The position numbers and the translations under genes are program-made. Positions 35,975-44,277 of a stretch of DNA of 64,000 nucleotides are shown piece by piece. This DNA comes from Catellatospora methionotrophica (GTDB lineage: Bacteria; Actinomycetota; Actinomycetes; Mycobacteriales; Micromonosporaceae), in assembly GCF_011297335.1 (NCBI RefSeq), contig NZ_JAAOTJ010000001.1:1488001-1552000 (forward strand). The letters are read 5' to 3'. The notes beneath the pieces were generated by a model that saw only the letters and a list, made by a program, of their open reading frames with translations, was not told where the DNA came from and searched no databases. Numbering within the stretch: the stretch's first letter is position 1; each line of letters opens with the position of its first letter.

Positions 35975-36439
35975 ATGACGATTCTCGCGGACGCGGCCGG
36001 GACCTGGACCGGGGCGAACGGCTTCCGGCTGATGCCACAAGACCCGTTCGCCGAGTCGCCGGCCACGCTGACACTGGCCACGGCGGCGGGCGGCCACCTG
36101 ACCACCGTCGCCTACACCTGGGCGCATCCGACCGACGGCCCGCAGCAGGGTCTGCTCGCCCTCGGCGCGGGCGAGGAGCCCGGCACTGTCACCGGTCTGT
36201 GGAGCGACTCGTGGCACCAGCAGCCCGCGTCGCGGGTCATGCCGGGCACGCGGCGCGAGGACGGCGTGGTCGAACTGGAGGCCGACTACGGCGGCGGCTG
36301 GCTGTGGCGGATCATCATCGACGCGACCGGCGCGACCCTGCAGCTGCGGATGGACAACGTGATCCCCGCCGAGCACGCCACGGCCGAGATCGCCGCCGGG
36401 CCGTACCCGGCGATGCTGATGACCCTGCGCCGCAGCTGA
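35975..36439 (+). CDS. DUF1579-like lipocalin-type protein
   Basis: The 154-residue protein has a beta-barrel pattern: AGTWTGANGFRLMP, TVAYTWAHPTDGPQQGLLALG, VTGLWSDSWHQQPASRVM and a terminal strand PYPAMLMTLRRS. This resembles the DUF1579 or THAP4-like heme-binding barrels, but no heme ligand is clear. Function unknown. Confidence 0.55.
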   Translation: MTILADAAGTWTGANGFRLMPQDPFAESPATLTLATAAGGHLTTVAYTWAHPTDGPQQGLLALGAGEEPGTVTGLWSDSWHQQPASRVMPGTRREDGVVELEADYGGGWLWRIIIDATGATLQLRMDNVIPAEHATAEIAAGPYPAMLMTLRRS

Positions 36440-36464
36440 GCCGGTCAGTCACCCCACCCGGCGG

Positions 36465-36545
36465 GTACGCGGGCGCGACAAGCTCACCGTCGTCGCCACC
36501 CGCGACGGGCTCGACGAGCTGACCATGCGCAACCGCCGCCGCTGA
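36465..36545 (+). pseudogene. Possible gene remnant (27 codons)
   Basis: Between two genes an open stretch reads V-R-G-R-D-K-L-T-V-V-A-T-R-D-G-L-D-E-L-T and ends at a TGA at 36545. It has the look of the C-terminal end of a protein but has no start codon, no ribosome binding site and no upstream body. It may be the tail of a deleted gene. Chance cannot be excluded. Confidence 0.25.
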
Positions 36546-36630
36546 GCACCCCGAACGGGTCACGTCCATCACCAGCGCGCCCGGCCGCAGTTGAGACCGG
36601 TGGTGCCGGACGTACACGGGGAGCTTTGAG

Positions 36631-37884
36631 ATGTGGATTCGCAGGTCGCTGCTGGCCGCCGCAGGTACGGCGTACGCGCTGCTGCCGCTGACCGCCGCCA
36701 TGGGCGCGCCCGTTCCGGTGCCCGGCGCACCCGAACCGGTCGTGCCTGACGCGGTGCACCCGCTGGTCGCGTACGCCGACCCGGACCTGGGCGGGGCGTC
36801 GCAGGCGTTCGGCGCGGGCGTGTACGACGCCGACCTCGGCGGGCTCGGCGCGGTCGGCGGTGACGCCGTCTCCTCGCTGCGCGTCGCCGAGGGCTACCGG
36901 GTGCTGGCCTGCGACCGGACCGCCGCGCGGAGCGTGGACGCGGTCGACGGCCTGGGGTCGTGCCGCTACTTCGACGCGGGCTGGTACGACCGGGTCGGCG
37001 GGAACCTCGACGACACCATCTCCCTGCTCACGGTGGTCGCCGCGAAGGAGAGCGGCCAGGGCGTCACCGTGTACGGCGAGCCGTCGCTGACCGGCGGCGC
37101 GCTGCGCTTCGGCCCCGGCCGGTACGAGGCCGCCGCGGGCGACCTGGAGCGGCTCGACGCGGTCCGTTCCCTGTCCGTGGCCGACGGCCACCAGGCCGTG
37201 CTCTGCGACAGCGACCGCTCCACGGCCACCGCCAGCGGCAACCCCGGCCTGTGCCAGGTGTTCGGGCCCGGTGAGCACCCGACGGTGGGCGCGGGCCTGG
37301 ACGGCGCGGTCTCCCTGGTCGCCGTCGGCGGCCCTGCCGTCACCGCCGCCGACGGGGCCGCCCTGGGCGGGGCGGCGCAGACGTTCGGCTCCGGCGTACA
37401 CCAGGCCGCCGCCGGTGACCTGGTCCAGGTCGGCAACGACGCGATCAGCTCGCTGCGCGTGGCGGCCGGGCACCGGGTGCTGGCCTGCGCCGACGACCAG
37501 GTCGCACCGGCCGTGCTGGGCGCGTGCACGCTGCTCGGCTCCGGGGTGCACGAGCTGGCCGGGACGGGTCTCGACGACGGCATCTCCCTGCTGGCCGTGT
37601 CGGCCGGACCGGCCACGGGCCAGGTCCTGACCGCGTACGCCGACGGGGGGCTGAGCGGGTCGTCGGGGGCGTTCGGGGCGGGGATGTTCGCGGCGGGCGA
37701 TCTCGGCGGGGTGGGCAACGACGCGATCAGCTCGCTGCGCCTGGCCGACGGGGCACGGGCCGTGCTGTGCGAGGACGCGAAGCCGGGCGCGGTCGGCGCG
37801 TGCCGCCTGTTCACCGCGGGCGACCACGGCACGGTCGGCACCCCCCTCAACGACCAGACCTCCCTCATCTTCGTAGCCGCTTGA
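36631..37884 (+). CDS. Secreted protein with four beta/gamma-crystallin-like domains
   Basis: The 417-residue product has a signal peptide (about residues 1-25) and four repeats of ~90 residues. Each repeat has an aromatic YADPDLGG..QAFGAG strand pair, then a motif of the type N/D-N/D-x-x-S-S (GDAVSS, degenerate LDAVRS, NDAISS, NDAISS), a paired-Cys stretch and a second motif such as LDDTISLL or LNDQTSLI. The N/D-N/D-x-x-S/T-S motif is the calcium-binding signature of beta/gamma-crystallins. GGGGAG lies 7 nt before the ATG. It could be a calcium-binding coat or matrix protein. Confidence 0.7.
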   Translation: MWIRRSLLAAAGTAYALLPLTAAMGAPVPVPGAPEPVVPDAVHPLVAYADPDLGGASQAFGAGVYDADLGGLGAVGGDAVSSLRVAEGYRVLACDRTAARSVDAVDGLGSCRYFDAGWYDRVGGNLDDTISLLTVVAAKESGQGVTVYGEPSLTGGALRFGPGRYEAAAGDLERLDAVRSLSVADGHQAVLCDSDRSTATASGNPGLCQVFGPGEHPTVGAGLDGAVSLVAVGGPAVTAADGAALGGAAQTFGSGVHQAAAGDLVQVGNDAISSLRVAAGHRVLACADDQVAPAVLGACTLLGSGVHELAGTGLDDGISLLAVSAGPATGQVLTAYADGGLSGSSGAFGAGMFAAGDLGGVGNDAISSLRLADGARAVLCEDAKPGAVGACRLFTAGDHGTVGTPLNDQTSLIFVAA

Positions 37885-37949
37885 CCGTTGCCCCGCCCCG
37901 CCGCTGTCCCCGCTGCTCGGCCTGGCACCGTCACATGCCCGCCTTTTCC

Positions 37950-38014
37950 ATAGACGTTGGCCTATCTGGATGAGTTTGATCTTCCCTTTTTCATCCAGAT
38001 AGGCCAACGTCTAT
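37950..38014. repeat. Perfect 24-bp inverted repeat
   Basis: Arms 37950-37973 and 37991-38014 are exact complements (ATAGACGTTGGCCTATCTGG plus four bases), with a 17-nt T-rich loop. It follows the crystallin-like gene and precedes the TetR promoter, so it may end transcription. The arms are less GC-rich than the genome, unlike an ordinary actinobacterial terminator. Confidence 0.75.
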
Positions 38015-38064
38015 CGCGATCGGGGGCCGGGGCCCCGCCGGACGGCCGCTGTCGGAAAATGGCG

Positions 38065-38093
38065 TTGCGGAGTGAGTGCTCACTCATTTAGAG
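38065..38093 (+). promoter_or_regulatory. TetR promoter with operator in the spacer
   Basis: A perfect 14-bp palindrome TGAGTGCTCACTCA (38073-38086) fills the space between TTGCGG (-35, 38065-38070) and TTTAGA (-10, 38087-38092). The -10 lies only ~9 nt before the GTG at 38102, so the mRNA is leaderless. A bound repressor here would block the promoter, i.e. autoregulation of the TetR and exporter genes. Confidence 0.6.
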
Positions 38094-38101
38094 TCGCCGC
38101 C

Positions 38102-38707
38102 GTGACTGACGCCTCCCCCAGGCGCCGGGTTTCCCCGTTGACCCCCGAGGACCGGCGCGCCGCGATCATCGCGGCGACCCTGCCCCTGCTGCGTGCCGAA
38201 GGCCTGCACGTGAGCAGCAAGCGGATCGCCGAGTGCGCGGGTGTCGCGGAGGGGACCATCTTCCGCGCCTTCCCCGACAAAGCCGCCCTGATCTCGGCCA
38301 CGCTCTCCCACGCCTTCGACCCGGCTCCCACCATCGAGTCGATCAAGGCCGTGGCGGGTGACCCCGATCTCAGGTTCCGGCTCAAGACCGCGGTGCGGAT
38401 CCTGACCCGCCGCTTCCGCGACAACGCCCCGCTGATGATGTCGCTGCGCAGCAGCGGCCTGGCGGTGGTCACCACCGCGCCCGTGTTCGATCCGCGCGAG
38501 GCGCTGACCGGAATCTCGGATGCGGTCGCCGAACTGATCGCCGATGATGCCGATTCGTTCCGGCTGCCCCCGCAGACCGTCGCGTCCCTGCTCATCTCGA
38601 TGGTGTTCTTCAACAACCGCAGCGAGATCCTGCCCGAAGACCAGATCGTCGACGTCGTCCTGGACGGCGTGCTCTCCCCCGAGGCGAAGAAAGAGCCCGC
38701 ATGCTGA
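38102..38707 (+). CDS. TetR-family repressor
   Basis: The 201-residue protein has an N-terminal helix-turn-helix (VSSKRIAECAGVAEGTIFRAFPDKAALI region, about residues 37-64) and a helical ligand-binding domain. It overlaps the first exporter gene by 7 bp, so it is the operon's own regulator. The palindrome in its promoter is the likely operator and a transported drug or lipid the likely ligand. GTG at 38102 is preferred over an upstream start that would lie inside the operator. Confidence 0.85.
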   Translation: MTDASPRRRVSPLTPEDRRAAIIAATLPLLRAEGLHVSSKRIAECAGVAEGTIFRAFPDKAALISATLSHAFDPAPTIESIKAVAGDPDLRFRLKTAVRILTRRFRDNAPLMMSLRSSGLAVVTTAPVFDPREALTGISDAVAELIADDADSFRLPPQTVASLLISMVFFNNRSEILPEDQIVDVVLDGVLSPEAKKEPAC

Positions 38708-40434
38708 TCACACTCGTACGCCGCCAGCTGCGGCCATACCGGCGGCACATCGCGCTCGTGGTGCTGCTGCAGTTCGTGCAGACGGTGGCCAACCTGTACC
38801 TGCCCACGCTCAACGCCGACATCATCGACCAGGGCGTGGTCAAGGGCGACACGGATTACATCCTGCGCATCGGCGCCGCCATGATCGGCGTCTCGCTGGT
38901 GCAGATCATCTGCTCGATCGGCGCGGTGTACGTCGGCGCGCAGGTGGCCAGCGCGCTGGGACGCGACATCCGGGCCGCGATCTTCGACCGGGTGCAGTCG
39001 TTCTCCGCCCGCGAGGTCGGCCACTTCGGCGCGCCGTCGCTCATCACGCGTACGACCAATGACGTGCAGCAGGTCCAGATGCTGGCGCTGATGACCTTCA
39101 CCATGATGGTCAGCGCGCCGATCATGATGGTCGGCGGCATCGTGCTGGCGCTGCAGCTCGACGTGCAGCTGTCCGGGCTGCTGCTGGCGGTCATCCCGGC
39201 GCTGGTGCTGGGCATCGGCTTCATCGTGTACCGGATGCGGCCCCTGTTCAGGGCCATGCAGACCAACATCGACGACGTCAACCGGGTCATGCGTGAGCAG
39301 ATCACCGGCATCCGGGTGATCCGCGCGTTCGTCCGCGACCGGCACGAGCAGGAGCGCTTCGCCGGGGCGAACACCGAGCTGACCAACGTGGCGCTGGCCG
39401 TCGGCAAGCTGATGGCGTCGATGTTCCCGTTCGTCATGCTCGTCATCAACGTCTCGACGGTGGCCGTGCTGTGGTTCGGCGCGCACCGCATCGACAGCGG
39501 CGGCATGGAGATCGGCGCGCTGACCGCGTTCCTGAGCTACCTGATGCAGATCCTGATGGCCGTCATGATGGCGACGTTCATGTTCGTCATGCTGCCGCGC
39601 GCCGAGGTCTGCGCCGAGCGCATCGAGGAGGTGCTCGGCACCGACTCCAGCGTCGTCCCGCCGTCGGCCCCGGTCGTCCCGGAGGGCATGCGCGGGCACC
39701 TGGAGCTGCGCGACGTCGAGTTCAGCTACCCGGGCGCGGAGGAGCCGGTGCTGCGCAGCATCGCCTTCAACGCGCTGCCCGGCGAGACCACGGCCATCAT
39801 CGGCAGTACGGGCAGCGGCAAGTCCACGCTGCTGCACCTGGTGCCGCGCCTGTTCGACGCGACCGGCGGCCAGGTGCTGGTCGACGACGTCGACGTGCGC
39901 GACATGGAGCCGCAGGCCCTGTCCCGGGCGATCGGTTTCGTCCCGCAGAAGCCGTACCTGTTCTCCGGCACGGTCGCCTCGAACCTGCGATACGGCAAGG
40001 CCGACGCCACCGACGAGGAGCTGTGGCGGGCCCTGGAGGTCGCGCAGGCCAAGGACTTCGTGCAGGAGATGCCCGAGGGCCTGGACGCGCCGATCGCGCA
40101 GGGCGGCACCAACGTGTCCGGCGGCCAGCGCCAGCGCCTGGCCATCGCCCGCGCGCTGGTCAGCCGCCCCGAGATCTACCTGTTCGACGACTCGTTCTCG
40201 GCACTGGACTACGCCACCGACGCCGCGCTGCGCCGGGAGCTGTCCCACGAGACCGCCGACGCGACGGTCGTGATCGTCGCCCAGCGCGTCAACACCATCC
40301 GCGACGCCGACCGCATCCTCGTCCTCGACGACGGGCAGGTCGTCGGCACCGGCACGCACAGCGAACTCATGAACAGCAACGTGACCTACCGCGAGATCGT
40401 GCTGTCCCAGCTCACCGAGGAGGAGGCGGCGTGA
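38701..40434 (+). CDS. Heterodimeric ABC exporter, degenerate-site subunit
   Basis: The 577-residue half transporter has six membrane helices (about 1-320) and an ATPase with Walker A GSTGSGKST, signature VSGGQ and Walker B IYLFDDSFSALD. The residue after the Walker B Asp is Asp, not the catalytic Glu. This is the pattern of TM287/LmrC-type subunits whose own site does not hydrolyse ATP. It follows the TetR gene and shares a GTGA overlap with its partner. Probably a multidrug or lipid exporter. Confidence 0.88.
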   Translation: MLITLVRRQLRPYRRHIALVVLLQFVQTVANLYLPTLNADIIDQGVVKGDTDYILRIGAAMIGVSLVQIICSIGAVYVGAQVASALGRDIRAAIFDRVQSFSAREVGHFGAPSLITRTTNDVQQVQMLALMTFTMMVSAPIMMVGGIVLALQLDVQLSGLLLAVIPALVLGIGFIVYRMRPLFRAMQTNIDDVNRVMREQITGIRVIRAFVRDRHEQERFAGANTELTNVALAVGKLMASMFPFVMLVINVSTVAVLWFGAHRIDSGGMEIGALTAFLSYLMQILMAVMMATFMFVMLPRAEVCAERIEEVLGTDSSVVPPSAPVVPEGMRGHLELRDVEFSYPGAEEPVLRSIAFNALPGETTAIIGSTGSGKSTLLHLVPRLFDATGGQVLVDDVDVRDMEPQALSRAIGFVPQKPYLFSGTVASNLRYGKADATDEELWRALEVAQAKDFVQEMPEGLDAPIAQGGTNVSGGQRQRLAIARALVSRPEIYLFDDSFSALDYATDAALRRELSHETADATVVIVAQRVNTIRDADRILVLDDGQVVGTGTHSELMNSNVTYREIVLSQLTEEEAA

Positions 40435-42380
40435 CTCAGACCCCTGTACGCCGTGATTCGGGCCCTCGTTTCGGACCCGGCGCGATGATGGCCGGCCCGC
40501 CGCAGGGCAAGTCGCTCAACTTCAAGCAGTCCAGCCGCCGCCTGCTCAAGCTGCTGGTGCCGCACCGGGTCGCCGTCTGGACGGCCGTGGTGCTCGGCGT
40601 CATCGGCGTCGGCCTGTCGGTGATCGGCCCGCGCATCCTCGGCCACGCCACCGACGTGCTGTTCACCGGCATCATCAGCGGCGGCATCGACGAGGGTGTC
40701 AGCAAGGCGCAGGTCGTCGAGCACGTCCGCGCCGAGGGCAACGGCACCCTCGCCGACATGCTCAACGCGATGGACCTGGTCCCCGGCCGGGGCGTCGACT
40801 TCGACGCGCTGGGCCGGGTGCTGCTCATCGCGCTCGGCGTGTACGTCGCCGCGTCGCTGTTCTCGCTGATGCAGTTCCGGATCATCACCACCGTCGTGCA
40901 GCGCGCCGTCTACGCGCTGCGCGAGCAGGTGGAGACGAAGCTGTCCCGGCTGCCGCTGAGCTACTTCGACGGCCAGCAGCGCGGCGAGGTGCTCAGCCGG
41001 GCGACCAACGACATCGACAACGTCGCGCAGACGATGCAGCAGTCGCTGAGCCAGCTGATGAACTCGGTGCTCACCATCGTCGGCGTACTCGCGATGATGT
41101 TCTGGATCTCGCCCTTGCTGGCGCTGATCGCGCTGGTCACCGTGCCGATCTCGGTGTGGGTGACGATGCGTGTCGGCAAGAAGGCGCAGCCGCAGTTCAT
41201 CGCGCAGTGGGCCGTCACCGGCAAGCTCAACGCCCACATCGAGGAGATGTACACCGGCCACTCGCTGGTCAAGGTGTTCGGGCGGCAGCAGGAGGCCGCC
41301 GAGCAGTTCCGGGAGCACAACGAGGCGCTGTACACGGCCGCGTTCAAGGCGCAGTTCATCTCCGGCATGATCCAGCCGGCCATGTTCTTCATCGGCAACC
41401 TGAACTACGTGCTGGTCGCGGTCGTCGGCGCGCTGCGCGTGGCGTCGGGCTCGCTGTCGCTGGGCGACGTGCAGGCGTTCATCCAGTACTCCCGCCAGTT
41501 CAGCCAGCCGCTGAGCCAGGTCGCCGCGATGTCGAACCTGGTGCAGTCCGGCGTCGCCTCGGCCGAGCGGGTGTTCGAACTGCTCGACGCGACCGAGCAG
41601 AGCCCCGAGCCGGTCCCCGCGGCCCGCGTCGAGCACCTGCGCGGCCAGGTCAGCTTCGAGCACGTGGCGTTCCGGTACACCGAGGACAAGCCGCTGATCG
41701 AGGACCTGTCGCTGGTCGTCGAGCCGGGGCAGACCGTCGCCATCGTCGGGCCCACCGGCGCGGGCAAGACCACGCTGGTCAATCTGCTGATGCGCTTCTA
41801 CGAGGTGACCGGCGGCCGGATCACGCTCGACGGCGTCGACATCGCCGCGATGGACCGCGAGGACCTGCGGTCCAAGACCGGCATGGTGCTGCAGGACACC
41901 TGGCTGTTCGGCGGCACCATCGCCGACAACATCGCGTACGGCGCGGACTCCCCCACCCGGGAGCGGATCATCGAGGCGGCCAAGGCGGCCCACGTGGACC
42001 GCTTCGTGCGTACGCTGCCCGACGGCTACGAGACGGTGCTGGACGAGGACGGCACGAACCTCAGCACCGGCGAGCGCCAGCTGATCACGATCGCGCGGGC
42101 GTTCCTCGCCGAGCCGAGCATCCTCATCCTCGACGAGGCGACCAGTTCCGTCGACACCCGCACCGAGGTGCTGATCCAGCGGGCGCTGAACTCGCTGCGC
42201 AGCGGACGGACCAGCTTCGTCATCGCGCACCGGCTGTCCACCATCCGCAACGCCGACGTCATCCTGGTGATGGAGCACGGCTCGATCGTCGAGCACGGCT
42301 CCCACGACAAACTGATCGCCTCCGGCGGCGCGTACGCCCGCCTCTACGAGGCCCAGTTCGCCGGCGCGGCCACCGACTGA
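40431..42380 (+). CDS. Heterodimeric ABC exporter, catalytic-site subunit
   Basis: The 649-residue half transporter has a ~55-residue basic lead, six helices with an extra loop of about 50 residues after the first helix, and an ATPase with Walker A GPTGAGKTT, signature LSTGE and Walker B ILILDEATSSVD with the catalytic Glu. The altered signature (LSTGE for LSGGQ) would face the degenerate Walker B of the partner, as known for TM287/288-type pairs. GTG start overlaps the partner's stop by 4 bp. A perfect hairpin follows the stop. Confidence 0.88.
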   Translation: MTQTPVRRDSGPRFGPGAMMAGPPQGKSLNFKQSSRRLLKLLVPHRVAVWTAVVLGVIGVGLSVIGPRILGHATDVLFTGIISGGIDEGVSKAQVVEHVRAEGNGTLADMLNAMDLVPGRGVDFDALGRVLLIALGVYVAASLFSLMQFRIITTVVQRAVYALREQVETKLSRLPLSYFDGQQRGEVLSRATNDIDNVAQTMQQSLSQLMNSVLTIVGVLAMMFWISPLLALIALVTVPISVWVTMRVGKKAQPQFIAQWAVTGKLNAHIEEMYTGHSLVKVFGRQQEAAEQFREHNEALYTAAFKAQFISGMIQPAMFFIGNLNYVLVAVVGALRVASGSLSLGDVQAFIQYSRQFSQPLSQVAAMSNLVQSGVASAERVFELLDATEQSPEPVPAARVEHLRGQVSFEHVAFRYTEDKPLIEDLSLVVEPGQTVAIVGPTGAGKTTLVNLLMRFYEVTGGRITLDGVDIAAMDREDLRSKTGMVLQDTWLFGGTIADNIAYGADSPTRERIIEAAKAAHVDRFVRTLPDGYETVLDEDGTNLSTGERQLITIARAFLAEPSILILDEATSSVDTRTEVLIQRALNSLRSGRTSFVIAHRLSTIRNADVILVMEHGSIVEHGSHDKLIASGGAYARLYEAQFAGAATD

Positions 42381-42387
42381 CCGAAGC

Positions 42388-42439
42388 GAAGGAAGGGCAC
42401 CTTCCTAACGGATGTCCGTTAGGAAGGTGCCCTTCCTTC
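42388..42439. terminator. Perfect 25-bp hairpin with AAGGGCACCTTC core
   Basis: Arms 42388-42412 and 42415-42439 are exact complements around a 2-nt loop, directly after the exporter stop and before the convergent 42450 gene end. The core AAGGGCACCTTC is itself nearly palindromic and recurs at 49684-49735. It is likely a bidirectional terminator belonging to a dispersed family. Confidence 0.85.
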
Positions 42440-42449
42440 TGCCTTCTGC

Positions 42450-42923
42450 TCAGCGTGAGAAGGCGGCGTCGGGTGCCCAGAGGGTCGCCGAAGTGAAGCA
42501 GCCGTGGCCTGCGGGGCGATCGAGGTCCAGCACGCGGGTGATCCGGACGCCGGTCTCGCCCTCGTTCACCTCGTGGCCGCAGGCGCGCAGGAAGTCGGCG
42601 ACCTCGGCGGCAGGCCAGTAGAACAGGTCGACGTCGTCGAAGACCACCGGCTCGTACGGCCGCAGCCCCTCGCGGCCCGGCTCGTGAAAAACACCCAGCC
42701 GGGAGACCTGCACGAGGCCGAGCCGCTGCTCGTCGTCACCGGACACCCCGATGCCGACCCCGGTCAGGTCGACGCCGACCGACCAGCTCGTCCCGCAGAC
42801 GAAAGGCCGGTGCAGGCGCTGCCCGGACCACGCGGCCAGGACCTCGTCACGGCTCATACCGAACGTGACGTCCGGCAGCTCGGACAGCCGTAACCCGTAT
42901 CCGGCGATCAGCTGCACGGCCAC
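42450..42923 (-). CDS. Hypothetical protein (157 aa)
   Basis: No family recognised. The product opens LSELPDVTFGMSRDEVLAAW, which recalls the start of small immunity-like or SUKH-neighbouring proteins, and has an alpha/beta pattern with FDDVDLFYWPAAEVADFLRACGHEV near the C-terminus. It has no signal peptide or membrane segment. It lies between two hairpins and is transcribed alone. Confidence 0.6.
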   Translation of the reverse strand: MAVQLIAGYGLRLSELPDVTFGMSRDEVLAAWSGQRLHRPFVCGTSWSVGVDLTGVGIGVSGDDEQRLGLVQVSRLGVFHEPGREGLRPYEPVVFDDVDLFYWPAAEVADFLRACGHEVNEGETGVRITRVLDLDRPAGHGCFTSATLWAPDAAFSR

Positions 42924-42991
42924 GGCGGCGAGCTTAGCGACTCCACCTCGCCGTGACGAGAACGGTGGCCCGGAGTACCCATATGCCGTCA

Positions 42992-43039
42992 GCGGGTGCT
43001 CGTTTCGGGACGCTCATGCGTCCCGAAACGAGCACCCGC
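42992..43039. terminator. Perfect 22-bp hairpin
   Basis: Arms 42992-43013 and 43018-43039 (starting GCGGGTGCTCGTTTCGGGA) are exact complements around the loop TCAT. It lies downstream of the winged-helix regulator gene and upstream of the 42450 gene, separating the two minus-strand transcripts. Confidence 0.75.
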
Positions 43040-43077
43040 CGGAACACACAGGTACGTCGGGCCGCTCGTGTTCCGGC

Positions 43078-43737
43078 TCACCGCGACTCCCGGTGCCGGA
43101 TCTCGGCGGCGCACACACCAGGCCGTACGAACGGGTACAGCTGCGCGTCGAACGCCCCAGGAGCGGCCCCTTCGACGGTGCCGCGCAGCAGCCCCAGGTG
43201 CACACCGCACACGACGCCCGGATGCCGCCGCGCCACGTCGAGGAACGGACAGGCCCGCAGCTCGATCCGCACACCTTCGTCCTGCCCCGCGCGTACGGGG
43301 TCGAAGCCGAGTTCGGCGAACAGCGCCGTGGCCCTGACGGCGGCCTCATCGAGCGTGGCCGGGGTGCCGGAGCCCGCCTCGGGCGACGGGCGGCGTCCGA
43401 GACCAAGCCAGCGGCGACCCGCGGCCTGGGCCAGGTCGGCGCCCCGCGCCTCGTCGAGCTGCCCGGCGAGCATCTCCGCGAGCAGTGCGTACCCGCCTTC
43501 GCCGACCGAGGGCGCTGCCGGGGCGTAGAGCGCCTGCGGGCGGCCGGGTCCGGCGCGCTGTCCTGTGGCCTGCACCACGTACCCGGCCTCGATCAGCACT
43601 TTCAGGTGGAAACGGACTGTATTCGGGTGCAGGTCGGTGGCGAGCCCGAGCGCGACCGCGTCCTGGGGCGCTCCGGCCTGGCGCAGCGCGTCCAGCACGC
43701 GGCGACGGCTGGCGACCGCGAGTGCGCCATAGGTCAT
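43078..43737 (-). CDS. Winged-helix regulator with SufR-like cysteines
   Basis: The 219-residue protein has an N-terminal winged helix (about residues 5-75; ATDLHPNTVRFHLKVLIEAGYVV) and a C-terminal domain with Cys residues in ELRACPFLDVARRHPGVVCGVH and PGVCAAEIRH, i.e. C-x13-C then a later C. This spacing resembles the SufR/IscR-like Fe-S regulators. Divergent from a truncated hemoglobin gene across 55 bp, it probably controls that gene in response to NO, oxygen or Fe-S status. ATG at 43737; GTG at 43749 is possible. Confidence 0.65.
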   Translation of the reverse strand: MTYGALAVASRRRVLDALRQAGAPQDAVALGLATDLHPNTVRFHLKVLIEAGYVVQATGQRAGPGRPQALYAPAAPSVGEGGYALLAEMLAGQLDEARGADLAQAAGRRWLGLGRRPSPEAGSGTPATLDEAAVRATALFAELGFDPVRAGQDEGVRIELRACPFLDVARRHPGVVCGVHLGLLRGTVEGAAPGAFDAQLYPFVRPGVCAAEIRHRESR

Positions 43738-43792
43738 ATCGTCAGGCACGGCCCGAATATATATGATGACGGTAGTAAAAAAGGAGCAGCCC
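43738..43792. promoter_or_regulatory. Divergent promoter of regulator and hemoglobin genes
   Basis: The 55-bp gap contains the AT-rich GAATATATATGATGACGG stretch and a ribosome binding site AAAAAAGGAG 7 nt before the hemoglobin GTG. One regulator could control both directions from this short region; no clear inverted repeat other than ATATAT is seen. Confidence 0.4.
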
Positions 43793-44206
43793 GTGCGCAC
43801 CGACATCACCGACCGCGCCGACGTCACCGGCGTCGTGACCGACTTCTACACCCGGGTGTACGCCGACGACCTGCTCGGCCCGATCTTCATCGACGTCGCC
43901 CGGATGGACCTGGCCGCGCACCTGCCGATCATGACGGACTTCTGGGAGACGGTGCTGCTGCGCACGGGCAGCTACCGCCGCAACGCGCTGCAGTCGCACT
44001 TCGACCTCAACCGGCTGGTGCGCCTCGAACAGGCCCACTTCGACCGCTGGCTGCGGCTGTGGCGCGCCACCGTCGACGAGCGCCACGCGGGGCCCGTCGC
44101 CGAACAGGCCAAGACCCAGGCCGACCGGATCGCCGGCTCGATCGGGCGACGCCTGGCCGGGTCGACCGGCAGCGAGTACGTCACCATCACGACCGGAGCC
44201 CGCTGA
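43793..44206 (+). CDS. Group III truncated hemoglobin
   Basis: The 137-residue protein has the group III pattern: TDFYTRVYADDLLGPIFID, HLPIMTDFWETVLLRTG and the F-helix HFDRWLRLWRATVDERH with the proximal heme His. It lacks the GlyGly motifs of groups I and II. Likely binds heme and reacts with NO, O2 or peroxide in the cytoplasm. GTG start with GGAG 7 nt upstream. Paired with the divergent Cys-bearing regulator. Confidence 0.85.
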   Translation: MRTDITDRADVTGVVTDFYTRVYADDLLGPIFIDVARMDLAAHLPIMTDFWETVLLRTGSYRRNALQSHFDLNRLVRLEQAHFDRWLRLWRATVDERHAGPVAEQAKTQADRIAGSIGRRLAGSTGSEYVTITTGAR

Positions 44207-44277
44207 CAGACGTCGAGGCTGCCGTGAGCACGGCGCCTTCCCCGTCGCAACAGCGGCGGGAAGGCGCCGCGCCTTCG

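Noticed and set aside
36445-36545. Complete small gene in the DUF1579/crystallin gap
   Set aside because: No start codon or ribosome binding site; listed only as a possible remnant.
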